Below are positions 45,055-57,600 of a stretch of DNA of 64,000 nt, one piece after another. Position 1 is the stretch's first letter, and each line of letters opens with the position of its first letter. Under the pieces are notes generated by a model, which saw nothing but the letters and a program-made list of their open reading frames with translations, had not been told where the DNA came from and did no database searches. The DNA comes from Spirodela intermedia (Eukaryota; Streptophyta; Magnoliopsida; Alismatales; Araceae), in NCBI GenBank assembly GCA_902729315.2, contig LR746279.1, forward strand, positions 2,880,501-2,944,500, in the 5' to 3' direction. A program made the position numbers and the translations under genes.

Positions 45055-45127
45055 TACACCCTCTGAGCTACTTCCTTTGCTGTGTTCTCCCTCTCGCTGT
45101 GGAGCCGGTTGGGTTAGGGTTTGTGCT

Positions 45128-45273
45128 GCATCCATTACCAATTCTGGAGAAGTTTCCATGTTTCTCTCGGTGTAATGGCTTGGATGCCATATCGACCACC
45201 AGCGGGGCTATCCTGGCCCGTGGCCGTCTCTATCTCTTCATGCCATCGGACCCTGGAAACACCTCGTACATTT
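45128..45273 (+). ncRNA. H/ACA-like snoRNA, copy B
   Basis: Homologous to copy A over the full length, with the same closing stem GCATCC/GGATGC. The loop segments GCTATCCTGGCC and CCCTGGAAACACCTC and the ACA tail are also conserved. The H box position reads ATATCG, one base off consensus. It follows C/D copy 4 in the same order as copy A follows C/D copy 3, so the pair was duplicated together. Confidence 0.66.
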
Positions 45274-46210
45274 TCGCCTCTCTCTGTCTCTCTCTATCTA
45301 GACATGGAACTGGGATAGGTTGCTCTGGGATGAATCTGAGGAAAAGTCAACTCCGAGAGTTGTTGGAGAGGGCATTGGTAAACGCGGTTTTACTCGAAGG
45401 GTTAATGTTTGACTCGACGTCAATCGCTGTTCTCATGATGTGGTGGTTCTTGTCGTGTGAGCTGGGAAGCAGAGAGGAGACTCTGGGGTTGCGTGGTTTC
45501 TCTTGCTCCTCAGAATCTTCCATGGATGGAGCTACTCCCGTGCCCTCGAACCATACGACAAGCCGGACAATGAAATTGTGAGAAGCTGTCGAGATAAGGA
45601 CTTGCGGGATTTATGTCGATCGACGCGGTCGCTTTCTCCGCGACGCCCCGAGTTTCTGCGGCGGAGGTTCCAGGCAGAGGGGGATTTAGGACGGTGATGA
45701 GGAGATATGCGGCGACGCGCGGCCGGCACGGAATGCCACGTTTGGGCGGTAGACCAGCACGCGCCAGCTGCCCGGCGGCACAACCTGGCTGCACGTGGGC
45801 ACGCGCAGCAGCGTGTTGGCACGCGCGCCACAATAGTGGAGAGGCGAATCGGGAGGCCGTAAATGGGCTCTCAACTCGGCTGGACATGAGCAAGAGAGTT
45901 GACCCTAAGAGAAGCCCACCTCAGGTCTATTCGCAAGCAAGTCAAACATGTCATAGATGAAATCCTGAACTCTGTGCAGAGTAATTACTCCGATGATAAT
46001 TGTCCGACAGTGGAGACGGACTACGAAGGGAGAACACGCCCATCGTAGTCAAAGTCATAAGGAGCGCTTATTGGTCCTCATCTAGTAAAGCATTTGAGAG
46101 CTTGCAAGGGCAGTTCTGATGGGGTGACGCATGGACGCAGAGAGAGAGAGAATGTAAGTCAAATCGCAAGGGCATGAGGAGGCCTGGTTACCACTCGCCG
46201 GCGCCGCAAT
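45274..46210. other. Intergenic region between snoRNA array and 14-3-3 gene
   Basis: GC-rich in the middle (about 45600-45830) with overlapping frames in several phases, none resembling a known family. The right end is the 3' flank of the 14-3-3 gene. Confidence 0.45.
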
Positions 46211-48214
46211 TTACCAGCCCCTGCCCTGAGCCCGTGCGTCAACCTGAAACAGCGTCAAAGAACAACTGTTGGTAACTACAAGGGAATACATTATATTACG
46301 TTAATAGCGGGAGGGTTACCTACCATGATATCAGACGCCCAGAGGGTCAGATTATCCTTGAGGAGCTGCATGATCAAGGTGCTGTCCTTGTACGACTCCT
46401 CCCCGAGGGTGTCCATCGCAGGGACAGCCGCCTCGAAGGCCTAGGCAAAAGATAGACGAGGTTAATTTTGAAATCTCATGAAGAGCTGAGAGCAGGGGAA
46501 ACAGAGGATCTAATGCTTACTAGATGAGAGGAGTGGCTATCGCTCGTCTTTTTTTACAATTATCTAATGCACACTAGTGCCTGCCGAGAGAGGATTGAAA
46601 GCGTCCACGACACAGAGGACAGCAGTTACATGCATGGAAGGCTGCGCCGGCCAAACAGTGTATTTCTACTCACCTCGCTTAACTGAAAATTGCCCATCTA
46701 TTGCCAAAAAAAGAAGAAAAGAGGGTTGACTAGCGAGAAACCGTTCTCCCATTTGGCATTAACTGCAACAAGAAGGATTTGAAATAGCCGAAAACAGACT
46801 AGAGAATGAATGAGCAGCGGCAAGACAGTGATGTGAGGGATTGACATCCTCCAAAAGCCTAGAGATTTTTCTGACATGTAAGCAACTGTTTAATGAAATA
46901 GACAATCTCCCTTCACCCACTTCACTGTCATCAGCATCTACGAGTAGATGGATACTCTACAGTTGGGCTCTTCATAAATTCCGGCCATGTCGAACGTGAT
47001 GAAGAGAAATCAAGACCTGGTCCGAATAGGTGGTCACGGAATTTTACAAATCATCCGATTTTCGATGATTTTCAACGCAAAGCAGAATCTAAAGTGTGAA
47101 TAAGGGCGAAGGATATGGTCACTCTAAGGTCGAATAGGTCAGAAAAGTACGCTGGGCATCAGGACCTGGTTACCAGAAATTTGAAGGCCAAGCATTGCGG
47201 ACCAATCTTGTTCTGTAGCATGTTTACATGGCCAATGCAGAGATAAGGCTCATAGAAACAGGAGAACACATTCTCGATAAATGAATAATCAAATAACAAT
47301 CCGATAACGCACTTAATGTCGCATAAGAACACGTGTGTTCTGAGAAAATTCCAAATTAACTTCTCACAAAGTTATAAAAACAAATTAATTATATGTACCT
47401 CCTTTCCAATATCGCATGCATCCTCGGGTAAATTGAGGATCTCATAATAGAACACAGATATGTTCAGTGCAAGACCCAGCCTGATAGGATGAGTTGGTGC
47501 CAATCCGGCTATAGCTGTGCCCTACATACCAATTAAGACAAAGATAGAAGTGACGCGTGAGGGGGTGGGGATGTTAAGCTTTCTCAATTATTTGACACCA
47601 AAACGAGGGTTACGAAGGAAGCCAAATATCGATAACTGATGCAAATAATACACCTCAGCAGACTTGTAAGCCGACAGAGTAATCTCAGCTGCCTCCTTCC
47701 TTTCGGTTCCCTTCTTGATTTCTGCCAGGTATCTGAGAGTTTGGAACGACAATAATCAGACCTGTTTGTCTCTTCCAAACAGAGTCTTACAAGAAATCTG
47801 TGGTCGCTCAAACCTGAGGTAGTCGGCCTTCATCTTGAGGTAGAAGACCTTAGACTCGACCGTCGTCGCAGAGGGAATGAGGTTCGACTCCAGCAGCTTT
47901 AGGATGCTGTCACAGATCTTAGTGATTTCCACCTCGATATTTTCCTTGTATTGTTTGGCGACGCCAATCTGGTCCTCATTGCCGCCTTTCACCTCCTTGT
48001 GCTCGATGGAAGAGATGATGCGCCATGAGGCGCGGCGGGAGCCGACAGCATTTTTATATGCCACGGATAGGAGGGTGCGCTCCTCGACGTCGAGCTCTCC
48101 CCCCTCCACCATCTCAACAACCTTGTCCATTAACTCCACCATCTCATCGTACCTCTCTGCCTGCTCGGCCATTTTTGACAAGTACACATTCTCCTCCTTC
48201 GAGAACTCTTTCAT
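46211..48214 (-). CDS. 14-3-3 protein (GF14 family)
   Basis: Five exons on the minus strand: 48214-47814, 47732-47654, 47521-47399, 46440-46324 and 46243-46211, coding for 250 residues. 14-3-3 dimers bind phosphoserine/threonine peptides in cytosol and nucleus. Visible blocks are [83 protein letters not shown] and [20 protein letters not shown]. The phosphopeptide-binding lysine (in VAYKN), first arginine (SRRAS) and Arg-Tyr pair (LRYLAE) are retained. The C-terminal tail is short and lacks the usual acidic stretch ([10 protein letters not shown]). A possible 24-base cassette exon lies in intron 3 (about 46698-46675), with AG and GT borders and in frame; it would insert eight residues in a helix. 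The ATG at 48214 follows a CT-rich leader. Confidence 0.92.
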
Positions 48215-49209
48215 CTCCCTCGCTCTCTACAAAATCTCTCCCTCTCGAGGTTAGGATCCCGGATTCTGCAGGGCGGCCGACTCACTCGCACTGCTTCAAA
48301 AGAAAAACTGGGTAAATAGTCACCAAACAAATGGAACGTCAAACACGCAAAGAACAGGAAAGTTGGCCGTGAAAATCAGAGAGAACCGGATCCAACCAGA
48401 ACACTCTGAAACGAATTATCCACAAATGAAAGGCGAAAAAATCGCTGAACATAAACAGAGGACCCAGATCAGCACAGTCGACTCAACCGCCGAAAGGATG
48501 ATTGCAGACGGAGGAACAGTACGAACCTGGAAATGCACGTGACGAAGAGACGTGGTGATCGATCGATGGGATGAGCAGCGAGCTAGCAGAAGAAGAGCAA
48601 AAAACCCTCGCCGCCCGCGTCTCCCTTCCTTCCCGAGCCGGAACCAGAGTTTAACATAGTGCGTTCTCGAATCTCCGCAAAGCCCGCGTCCTCAACCTCC
48701 CGCCCAACCGCCGGCCGTCGACGAAACAGCGAGAAATCCGCTTTTCTTTCCAGACGTGAAGCGGACCGCTACGTCCGCGTTTATGGTTTCCCGCTTTCTG
48801 ACTTTTTAAATGTCTATAATATCATCAATTTTTTTCAAGACAACACAATTTCGGTTTTTTTTTAAAAATATTTTATCATTTAATTATCAATAAATATTCA
48901 ATGTAAATATATAAAAAAATAATACACGCAACAAGTTAAAGCATATTTTCCGTATAAAAAAAATATTATTATAAATTATATTCCTCTAATTTAATCTACT
49001 TCCTTTCATATGAATCTCACCTCCTATATATTCTCATAACTAATATAATTTTTTTATTGGTATGGAATCATAGTAGTTAAAATAGAGCTATGCCTTAATT
49101 CGCATTATTTATTCTACTTAACTCCTAATAGTTACAATAGTTATTTCTTCCTATTTTTACTAAAATTTAATGGTTTTTTATTAACCAAAGATCTATAGTG
49201 AGATATGAC
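48215..49209. other. Promoter region of the 14-3-3 gene and AT-rich flank
   Basis: The first 430 bases upstream of the start codon probably hold a leader, perhaps with a leader intron. Beyond about 48800 the DNA becomes very AT-rich without features, up to the tandem array. Confidence 0.45.
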
Positions 49210-50425
49210 CATTCTAATAATATATTAGGTTTATGTTATATTTAACGTAATATTCCAGTTATAAATCTAGAGAGATAGAGTTTTTCATCATTTACAAATG
49301 ACATGTAAAAGCATACCAAATTAGTCCACTAGATGAAGAGAATGGCCATTGAGGTTGGAAAATTAGACTAAACCCCTTTTTTTTAGCAAGCTATATTATT
49401 TTTCAATAAAATCTAATCATATATCAGTTTTATGTTACATTTAATGTAATAGTATAGTTATAAGTCATTAAATATTTTTTTTCAACATTTACCAAATGAC
49501 TTGTAATAACATATATATTTACCAAATTAATCAACCAGATCAAGAGAATGGTCTTGTGAGATTGGAAAATTTGATTTAAACCCTTTTTTATAGAGAGATT
49601 TTTTAATCTTCAAAAAAATCTAGTAAGACTCAGTTTTATGTTTCATTTAATGTTATAAAACTAGAAATACCTATTTTTTCATAACTTACCAAATACATGT
49701 AGAAACATATAAATTTACCAAATTAATCCACCAGATCAAGAGAATGGCCTTGTGAGATTGGAAATTAGAATCAAACCGTTTTTTAATAGCAAGCTGTTTT
49801 AATTTTCAATGGAATGTAATAAGATATTAGCTTTATGTTACATTTAATGTAATAGATAAGTTATAATCTAGAAATATTTTTTTCATAATTTACGGAATGA
49901 CATGTAAAAACATATATATTCACCAAATTAGACCACCAGATTAAGAGAATGGCCTTTTGAGATTGCAAAATTAGATTCAAACCCTTTTTTTAATAGTAGG
50001 CTGTTTTATTTTTCGATGGAATCTAATAAGATATTAGTTTTATGTTACAGTTAATGGACCAGCCAAGTTTTAAGTTGAGAAATATATACTTTTTCATCAT
50101 TTTCCAAATGACAAGTAAAAACGTATATATTTACCCAATTAATCCACTAGACGAAGAGAATGGCCTTGTGAGATTGGAAAATTTGAATAAAACCCTTTTT
50201 TTTATTAGTAGGCTGTTTTATTTTTCGATGGAATCTAATAAGATATTAGTTTTATGCTACAGTTAATGGACCAGCCAAGTTTTAAGTCGAGAAATATATA
50301 ATTTTTCACCATTTTCCAAATGACAGGTAAAAACGTATATATTTACCCAATTAATCCACCAGACGGAGAGAATGGCCTTGTGAGATTGGAAAATTTGAAT
50401 AAAACCCATTTATTTAGTTATAGCA
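49210..50425. repeat. Tandem array, about 205 bp x 6, AT-rich
   Basis: The landmark AAGAGAATGG(C/T)C..TGAGATTGG (first copy GAGGTTGG) or close variants recurs at about 49336, 49542, 49738, 49942, 50154 and 50366, spaced 196-212 bases. Each unit also contains TTAGTTTTATGTTACATTTAATG, CATTTACCAAATGACA and ACCAAATTAATCCACCAGA with changes. The last two units are the most alike, as expected from recent local duplication. No coding capacity. Confidence 0.9.
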
Positions 50426-50724
50426 AGCTGTTTTAATTTTCAAGAAAATCCTTTTTCAAAAAATATGAGTTCACAGTCATCCGCCCGGCATATCAAAAAG
50501 CATATAACAGAGTAGTCCACGTAAAGGCCCAATTGTTCTTCATCAAGAAGTGGGCCCGGTCCATGAGGCATCTAGGGGGAAAAGGAGTCTCCCCAAGGGA
50601 AAGGATGAGATGGGCACCACGAAACTAGACCTTTTTTTTTTTAAAAATTGAGGAATAAATGCTAATTTAAGAAAATAAAGATGCTTATGGATATACGATA
50701 ACACAATAATATGACCAGACAGCA
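50426..50724. other. Spacer between two tandem arrays
   Basis: No gene or repeat recognised in these 300 bases. Confidence 0.5.
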
Positions 50725-51327
50725 GCCGAATCGCAAACGGAAAGCCACTCCAATTTATAGGAACATGGGTCAATTCTGGACCGAGGTCAATCCCATAATG
50801 TACAGTCAAATTGGTTTAATTATCATCCCAAAGGGAGGTCAACGCAGCTGATTCGGCAAGAATTAGTTTCAGAGAGCAATAATCACAAACGGAAAGCCAC
50901 CCCAATTATATAGGAACATGCGTCAATTCTGGACCGAGGTCAACCCCATAACGCACAGTCAAATCGGTTCAAGTATCATCCTAAAAGGGGGGGTCAACGC
51001 AGCTGATTCAGCAATAGTTAGTTTTCAAAGAGCAATAATCACAAACTGAAATCCACCCCGATTATAGTAACATGCATGAATTCTGGACCGAGGTCAACCC
51101 CATAAATGCAGAGTCAAATTGGTTCAAGTATCATCCCAAAAATGTCAACGCAGCTGATCAGCAATAATTAGTTTTCAGAGAGCAATAACCACAAACGGAA
51201 AACCACCCCAATTATAGGACATCGTCAATTCTGGACCCCCCATGATGCACAGTCAACTTGGTTCAAATATCATCCCAAAGGGGGGTCAACGCAGCTGATT
51301 CAGCAATAATTAGTTTTCGGAGAGCAC
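50725..51327. repeat. Tandem array, about 152 bp x 4
   Basis: Units start near (C/A)CAAACGGAAAGCC at about 50732, 50884, 51041 and 51190. Each carries TCAATTCTGGACC, CAGTCAAATTGGTT, TATCATCC, GTCAACGCAGCTGATTC and TTAGTTTTC. Small deletions make the later units shorter. The array is unrelated in sequence to the 205-bp array and ends within 80 bases of the thioesterase stop codon, so it may lie in that gene's 3' region. Confidence 0.9.
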
Positions 51328-51403
51328 CTGTGATTGTTCCCTGTCACCCTTGTGCTTCAATGGCATGGATAAAAAATGAAGGGCCGTGTGAAATGGGATG
51401 GAC

Positions 51404-54216
51404 TCAGGAGGAGCTCTGGAGCCTCGTCTTGATCCATGACTCCAGGGAGAGCAGTTCTTCATCGTTTATGCTGTGCGCAAGATTAGGGTAGGCCTGCAAC
51501 ATCCATGAGAGACGAAGAGGCCTTGGCTTAGGGAAACTCCTGGTCATTATGGGCCTGGGATTATTTGCTTACAGATGGGCATGATGATGGGTAGAGAGTT
51601 GAACAGACCTTGAATTCACACTTCATCCCCGCCTGTTCGAGAAATGGAGGGCCGGCTTGCCCGGCCGAGAACAGGACCGTCCTGTCGGCCATGCCGTGCA
51701 GCCAGAGGAGAGGGGTCTGCAATGTTTCAGATGAAAAAAACATAGAAAAAACAGTTCAGAGAAGAGAGGATAGCGAGATGAACCCTGATTATAAAATGGG
51801 AAATTGGGCGGATGGGTGGCTGGAGATTGTCTTATATTGTTGACAGAAGGAAGTCTGGATGGGGACTTGTGGGAGAAGGTTTCAGAAGAGGACAGTTCAG
51901 GCGAAGAACAATGGGATGATTTTCTCTCACTAGCTCTGTCATCTTGTAGCTCTGTATTGCTGTGTTAAACAGGCAAATGGTATGAAAACAATGAGAACAT
52001 TATTTAGTCCCGACAGTTTGTCTCCAGCAGAGCAGAAAATTATTTGCAAAACCACTCCATCTTTAGTCAGAAGCTCCACTCCTTCCAAGTCGACTCTCAA
52101 AGCGAGTTTAAGGAAACCTACACAACGGATGGCCATGGGATAAACGTAGTCTAATCTAATATACCTATGCTTGTTTCTCAGTGTTGGATTTTCTCGCCCT
52201 CATGTTGGACAGGGAAATAAAAACACGTTTGATTGCATTCACTCTTATATTTCCTCCCTTTTTAATTTTATTAGCATGCCATTCCCAGCTGAAGTATATA
52301 AAGGTTATTCAGGAAAAAAAATGGGCTATTCATGTAATTAGAAGACATCAAAATACGATAAAATTGGGCATTTCACTAAAAGCATCTGCAGAGGAGTCAC
52401 CTTCTTTGCTTCAGATGATATGTTGCCCATAATTGATGAATTAAATGGCACCCATCCGCTGAAGACTGCACCGCCTCCTAAAGTCCTGGGGAAAAGCAGA
52501 ACACTAGCTAATGCCAAAGCCCCTGCCAAAGAAGGAATGCAAACTCTTTAATAACTCTTTTATTGTCCGTGGTTTCTTCGCAGCATAGTGCCTATCCTGC
52601 CTTTTCCATAGCATTTAAAATGGGGTTATTAACCCGAATATGATTTTATTCTGGGTAAGGCACATTTTCTCAATTTTTTTGAACATTGTTCATTATTGAC
52701 CCCAAACTGAAGAAAAATAGCGCAGTGAAAATTATGCGTGATAATTATAAGTACCTCCTTGGCTGAAACCACAAATAAATATATTTTCAGGGTTTGTGCC
52801 GGCAGATATTTCCTTATCTATCATTGCATGAATACTTTTAACAGCTTTCATGACTCCAGCTTCATCTTTCGGAGATTCCTGATAATCCACAGAGCATCTC
52901 AACATCATCATCATCTTGCATGAATTTCTCCAACCATTCAAAAACAGTTCTAATGAACTGAAATCATGAAGACAAGTTATTCTGTGGCCAACATGAGTTG
53001 ACCAAATAAGATAGCCATACAGTACATTTCAGGCTCGACTAATGCAAAAAGTACGTGATCACAGAGATAAAGAGCTTATAAAGAAGAATAACAGTCGCAT
53101 CATTTATATTGAGAAAGCAAGGAAAAAACATGTTTTATTTTTTCAGCGTAAATTATAAAAGCAAAACATCCGGGGAAAGGAAAAGTATGCTGTAAAGGGT
53201 TGAATACTACTTACAGCACCCACGGGTATCTCCTGAATGTCGAACCACGAGGGCATGACACTGCCATCTACAATGAATCTCAAAAATTCAGTACGACATG
53301 CAAAATTACTGTCAAACAGTGACTTAGATCCGATAAGTTATGTAAAACATGAAACGTAGAAAAAGAATATCATCCACAATCAAATAGTCATTGTACTCGT
53401 TCCTGTCGATGACCACTATTTCTGCAATCTGTACAGCCAGTGATATCATTGGAAATATGTTTATCCTTGAAGTCTATAGTGATGTCAAGGATGACGCAGA
53501 AAACAATATCAACTAACATAAAATAATTTTCTTTTCTCATAAGAATTATTTTCATTTTAGCTGCATAGAAATAGAAATTTTGTTACCATTTATAGAATAC
53601 CACGGTTTTGACCTAACACAAGCAAGGCCGGGAGATAAATCAACCTTAATGCTGATATTTTCTGACATTCCATATAATTCCATATATGATGCACTTCATT
53701 TGTGTTATGTCGTAAATATATAGGCGAATTCTTTTCAGTTGGACTCATATCATTTGATTGACTTGATGAACGACAGAGATTCTATGCGAAAGACATGGAT
53801 TCAGTATGTCACTGGTGAGCGTCAGATTAGGCCCCGGTCGTCTCTGGATAATGCCTCTCCAGGAGTTTGTGTCATTCATTGCCTTGATCAATCTGTACTC
53901 CATTCCGCTAGATATTTATATAGGCTTTACCAGTTGACGGAATCCAAGTCGATCTCCGGTCAATGGATCGACCAATTCGAACTTGGAAGGAAGGCTAATC
54001 AAAGAATACCAAAGATCCGATACACCATGACCAAAACCAAGATAATAAGCTCGGGAGAGGCTCACAGTTGCAGCTGACGGGCATGTTGGGAGCCGAGGGG
54101 AAGGACCAGCGGGTACTCTTAAACTCGGGGGAAGCGAAATAGGTCTTTATCGGCTCGTTGGCCGGGCCGGAGTCGCCCAGGCCGTGCAGCCACAGCACAA
54201 AGCTCCTGGCGGCCAT
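51404..54216 (-). CDS. Acyl-protein thioesterase / carboxylesterase-like alpha/beta hydrolase
   Basis: Six exons on the minus strand: 54216-54066, 53267-53215, 52878-52755, 52522-52401, 51716-51609 and 51493-51404, coding for 215 residues with consistent phases. The family removes acyl groups from cysteine residues of proteins or hydrolyses lysophospholipids. Landmarks are SFVLWLHGLGDSGPANEPIK, RWSFPSAPNMPVSCNYGS, MPSWFDIQEIP, the nucleophile elbow GFSQGG, GGGAVFSGWVPF, the aspartate in HGMADRTVLF and the histidine in LAHSIND. The full Ser-Asp-His triad is present and the length is normal for plant acyl-protein thioesterases. No signal peptide or membrane anchor is seen, so it is probably cytosolic. 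It shares a 390-bp intergenic region with the divergent REV1 gene. Confidence 0.93.
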
Positions 54217-54606
54217 TTTCGGAGCGTCCGAGACCCGCCGGGAGAAGAAGGAGACCGGCGATTGGACCTGGAACGGGGCGGAGAAGAAGAAGAAGAGGAG
54301 GAGGAGGAGAGCGGCGGCGGCCGAGAGGTCGACTGCTCTGGGGATCGACGGGAGAGGGAAGATTGCCGTCGTCTGCTGTCACCGCTGGTGGTCTCACGTC
54401 TTGGCTGGTTTATTTAATCAAGTGGGCCCCACATTGTCTTCGACGATTTAGGACCGTTGCGATCTCTCCTCGTTAGAGTCCTTTTTCGCGCCCTCCCGTT
54501 TCTTCTTCTGTAAGCTTCGCGTGGGGTTTTGCTGCCGGTGGGATCCTCGTCTCCGCTCTCGCCATCGGCTGGGGATTATCGCTCGGTGGTTTGCAGGAGC
54601 ATCACC
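54217..54606. promoter_or_regulatory. Divergent promoter region, thioesterase and REV1
   Basis: Only 390 bases separate the two start codons in head-to-head arrangement. Leaders must overlap or nearly so; both promoters are likely here. No clear TATA box was recognised. Confidence 0.5.
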
Positions 54607-57600
54607 ATGAGCTTCGAATCCTCTCGCTCGAAGAACAGTGCCGCGTCGTCCGGCGCCTCGAGGAAGCGCGGGCGCCTCTCCGCCAGCCCTTGGAGCGGCA
54701 GGGGAAGGAAGCCTAGGGCAGAGTCTGCAAGGACTCCCGGGGCTTCCTCGGGTGTCAGTGACCACGCTTCTCCCAGTTTTTCTACTCGGAGGGCACCCTT
54801 TTCTGACTTTCAGAGGTAATTCGCCATTCTCTCTCTCTCCTTCTTCCGGCTCTTGCGTATGCATATTTATGTGCACTGTGTTGTTAAGGTTATATTCCCT
54901 TCAAATGGCGTGTCTCTGGTTGTGGCAGCTATATGATGGCAAAGAACCGGAAGCTGCGAGACCAATTTGATGCGGACGCCTCCACTTCCTCCCTGGGGAG
55001 TGGTGATGGGGAGAGTCGCCATTCAGACAATGATGACGATAAAGGGATATTTCATGGGGTTTCTATCTTCGTGGATGGCTATACTGTTCCTTCGAGTCAG
55101 GTGCGACTTACTCCCTTACCCAATTCGGATGTTTGGCATCTTGGCTGGTTTATTTGATTGTGTCAATTGGCAGGAGCTGAGAGCGTGTATGCTGAAACAC
55201 GGTGGGCGGTTTGAAAATTACTTCTCGAGGCAGACTGTCACGCATATAGTGTGCAGCCACCTTCCTGAATCTAAGATGAAGAATCTTAGGTCGACCCTCT
55301 ACCCTTTTAAAACTTTATGTTTGAACTATTTTGCGCTGTCCATTGATGTCACTTTTCGGATTTTCACTTTATTATAATTTCACGCATATTTCATCGTTTA
55401 TTTATTGTTAGGTCATTCAGCAGAGGCCTCCCAGTTGTGAAGCCTTCATGGATCATGGACTCTGTGACTGCTAACAGACTCTTAAATTGTAGCTTCTTTA
55501 CTCATATGCTTCATCTTCACATGATTTCATTGCCATCTTACATCCTAATCTGTCCAGAAGACTTTTTTTTTTTTCTGAATTATGTTCTTTTTGTATATGA
55601 AATGGCCATGAAAATCTAAATCAGTTGATGCATTTCCTGTCATTTGTTGATCTCGACTCATTTCGAAGTTTCGTTTATTCTTAATCTTTTTCAGAAATGT
55701 TACAAGCTTGTTTAGGAGAAGATTCTATCATCATTTTCATTGGAACAATAAGTTCAACTATTGTTCATGCTAAAGAGAAATCATTCGTATCAATCGTTTT
55801 CTTTCCTGAAGCTTGACGTTGGATTCCAAAGATATCGTTACTGTCGATTTAGGTTCCTTCCCTTTCTCTGAATAGCTGTGCTAGCAGGTACAACGCACCC
55901 TCTATCCCACACATCTGACCAGCTTGCATTGCTCACTGGTTGACCACTTGAATTGGAAGGATTCAGAATAACTCTTAAATTATAAAAGTATTTATTTTTT
56001 ATTTCAAGTTTTTTATTTAAATAACTGCTACATTATAAAAAAGGTTTAAACAGAGTAATTTCTGAAACAGTGTGCATGAATGTCGCATCACTATCCCACC
56101 ATCCTGACCGTGATCTGAAGTCGCTTTACCCTTCATTTTCTCCTTTTCACTCATTTTCCTTTCTTCTGCTTAACATTGAAGTCATCCTTTGACACTGATG
56201 AGCAAAGATGGACTCCTCTCATTGATCTTGAGCACATAATCTAGAAAACATACATCTGTTCGTAAGAGTTAATTGCAGAACCTCAGCGGTCTGCAGGTCA
56301 AATAAACTTCTTGGACGATTCCAATTTTGCCTGCCCTTTTTTGGCCGGTTAGTACTTCCTGAATATAAAGTTTCCATTGTTTGCCTCATAAACTCTTCGT
56401 GGAATACATGCGAAAAATTTCTTTCCGATGTGGTTTCCTGTTGTGGGTAACAAGTTATGATTCTTCTCCCAGGGGTTCCATATCAGCTAGAGCAACTACT
56501 TACCGCAAGTCATAAGCAACAGAAGTTGTTTGCATTCTTTACCATCAAAGGTGAAGTACGTTCCAATGATGCTACTAATGGTACCAGTATGAACGTAGAA
56601 AAAAAAAACAAATTAATGGACTCAATCGGATGCGAGACTGACAAAATGGCGAATCTGTCGAAATGTGAAAGTGAAGGCTGCGCAGAAACTAACGATCTTG
56701 GTTGTCAAAGTTATTGTAAAATGAGAGATACAGAGAAAAAATCGGTAGAAATGGGAGATGAGGGCAGTATCACGGAAACACGCCAAGAGTCACTGCAAAG
56801 GCCTTCATCTTCCATCGCACAACATTCGACTCTTGGGGATCCAAATTTTGTGGAGAACTATTTCAAGGTAAACGTCATGCGTATTTTCTTGATCTTGGCT
56901 CCAATTATTGTCTGGGACCACTGACATGCCCCCCATACGGTTTCTAAATTCTTCATTGTCGACCTTCCTTTTTTAAAATAGATATTTTTTTCCTCTCATA
57001 TGACAGAAACTTTTCTAGTTATATTTTCATGAAGCATATTCTCATGTAGCAGATTTTCTGCTTCTTTGACCCCTTTATTTCTACTTTTTTTCCCTCCACA
57101 AATTGATCTCTGTTTTTCCATTTTTTTATTTACCTAGTAATTCTTTTACTGTGAATGATGCTACGAATCTTTTTCTGATTTGGAAGACATAGTTAAGATT
57201 TCTTGGCATTTAACTTAGATTTGAAAAGATTGTGAGGACAATGTTAAGGTATATTTACAAGTATTTTTTGGATCCGATGTGTTGTGTTATTCCAATTCTT
57301 TGATTTCATGCAGCTGTGCTAATGAATCTGTACTTTCTCAGTGATTTATTTCTCTTTTGCAGTAGGCAATGTTTTTTCACAATGAACTTACGCAAAAGTA
57401 ACTAATGCAATTTGATCTATTCATATGTTTATGTTCCGGCTTTTGCTACAGGGAAGTGTTTGGGATTTCTATCTTTCTGGGCACGTTTAGTTCTATAAAA
57501 GCACCATTATCCTTGAGGCCTTTTCAGATTTTTTACTTATTAAATTGTTCTGCAGAATTCGAGATTGCACTTCATTGGAACATGGAGAAAACGGTACCGG

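Noticed and set aside
44836-45159. 107-residue minus-strand frame over snoRNA copy 4
   Set aside because: It is antisense to the snoRNA and its flank and has no homology that I recognise.
45503-45960. Several overlapping GC-rich frames after the snoRNA array
   Set aside because: Open in several phases at once, as expected from base composition. No recognisable motif.
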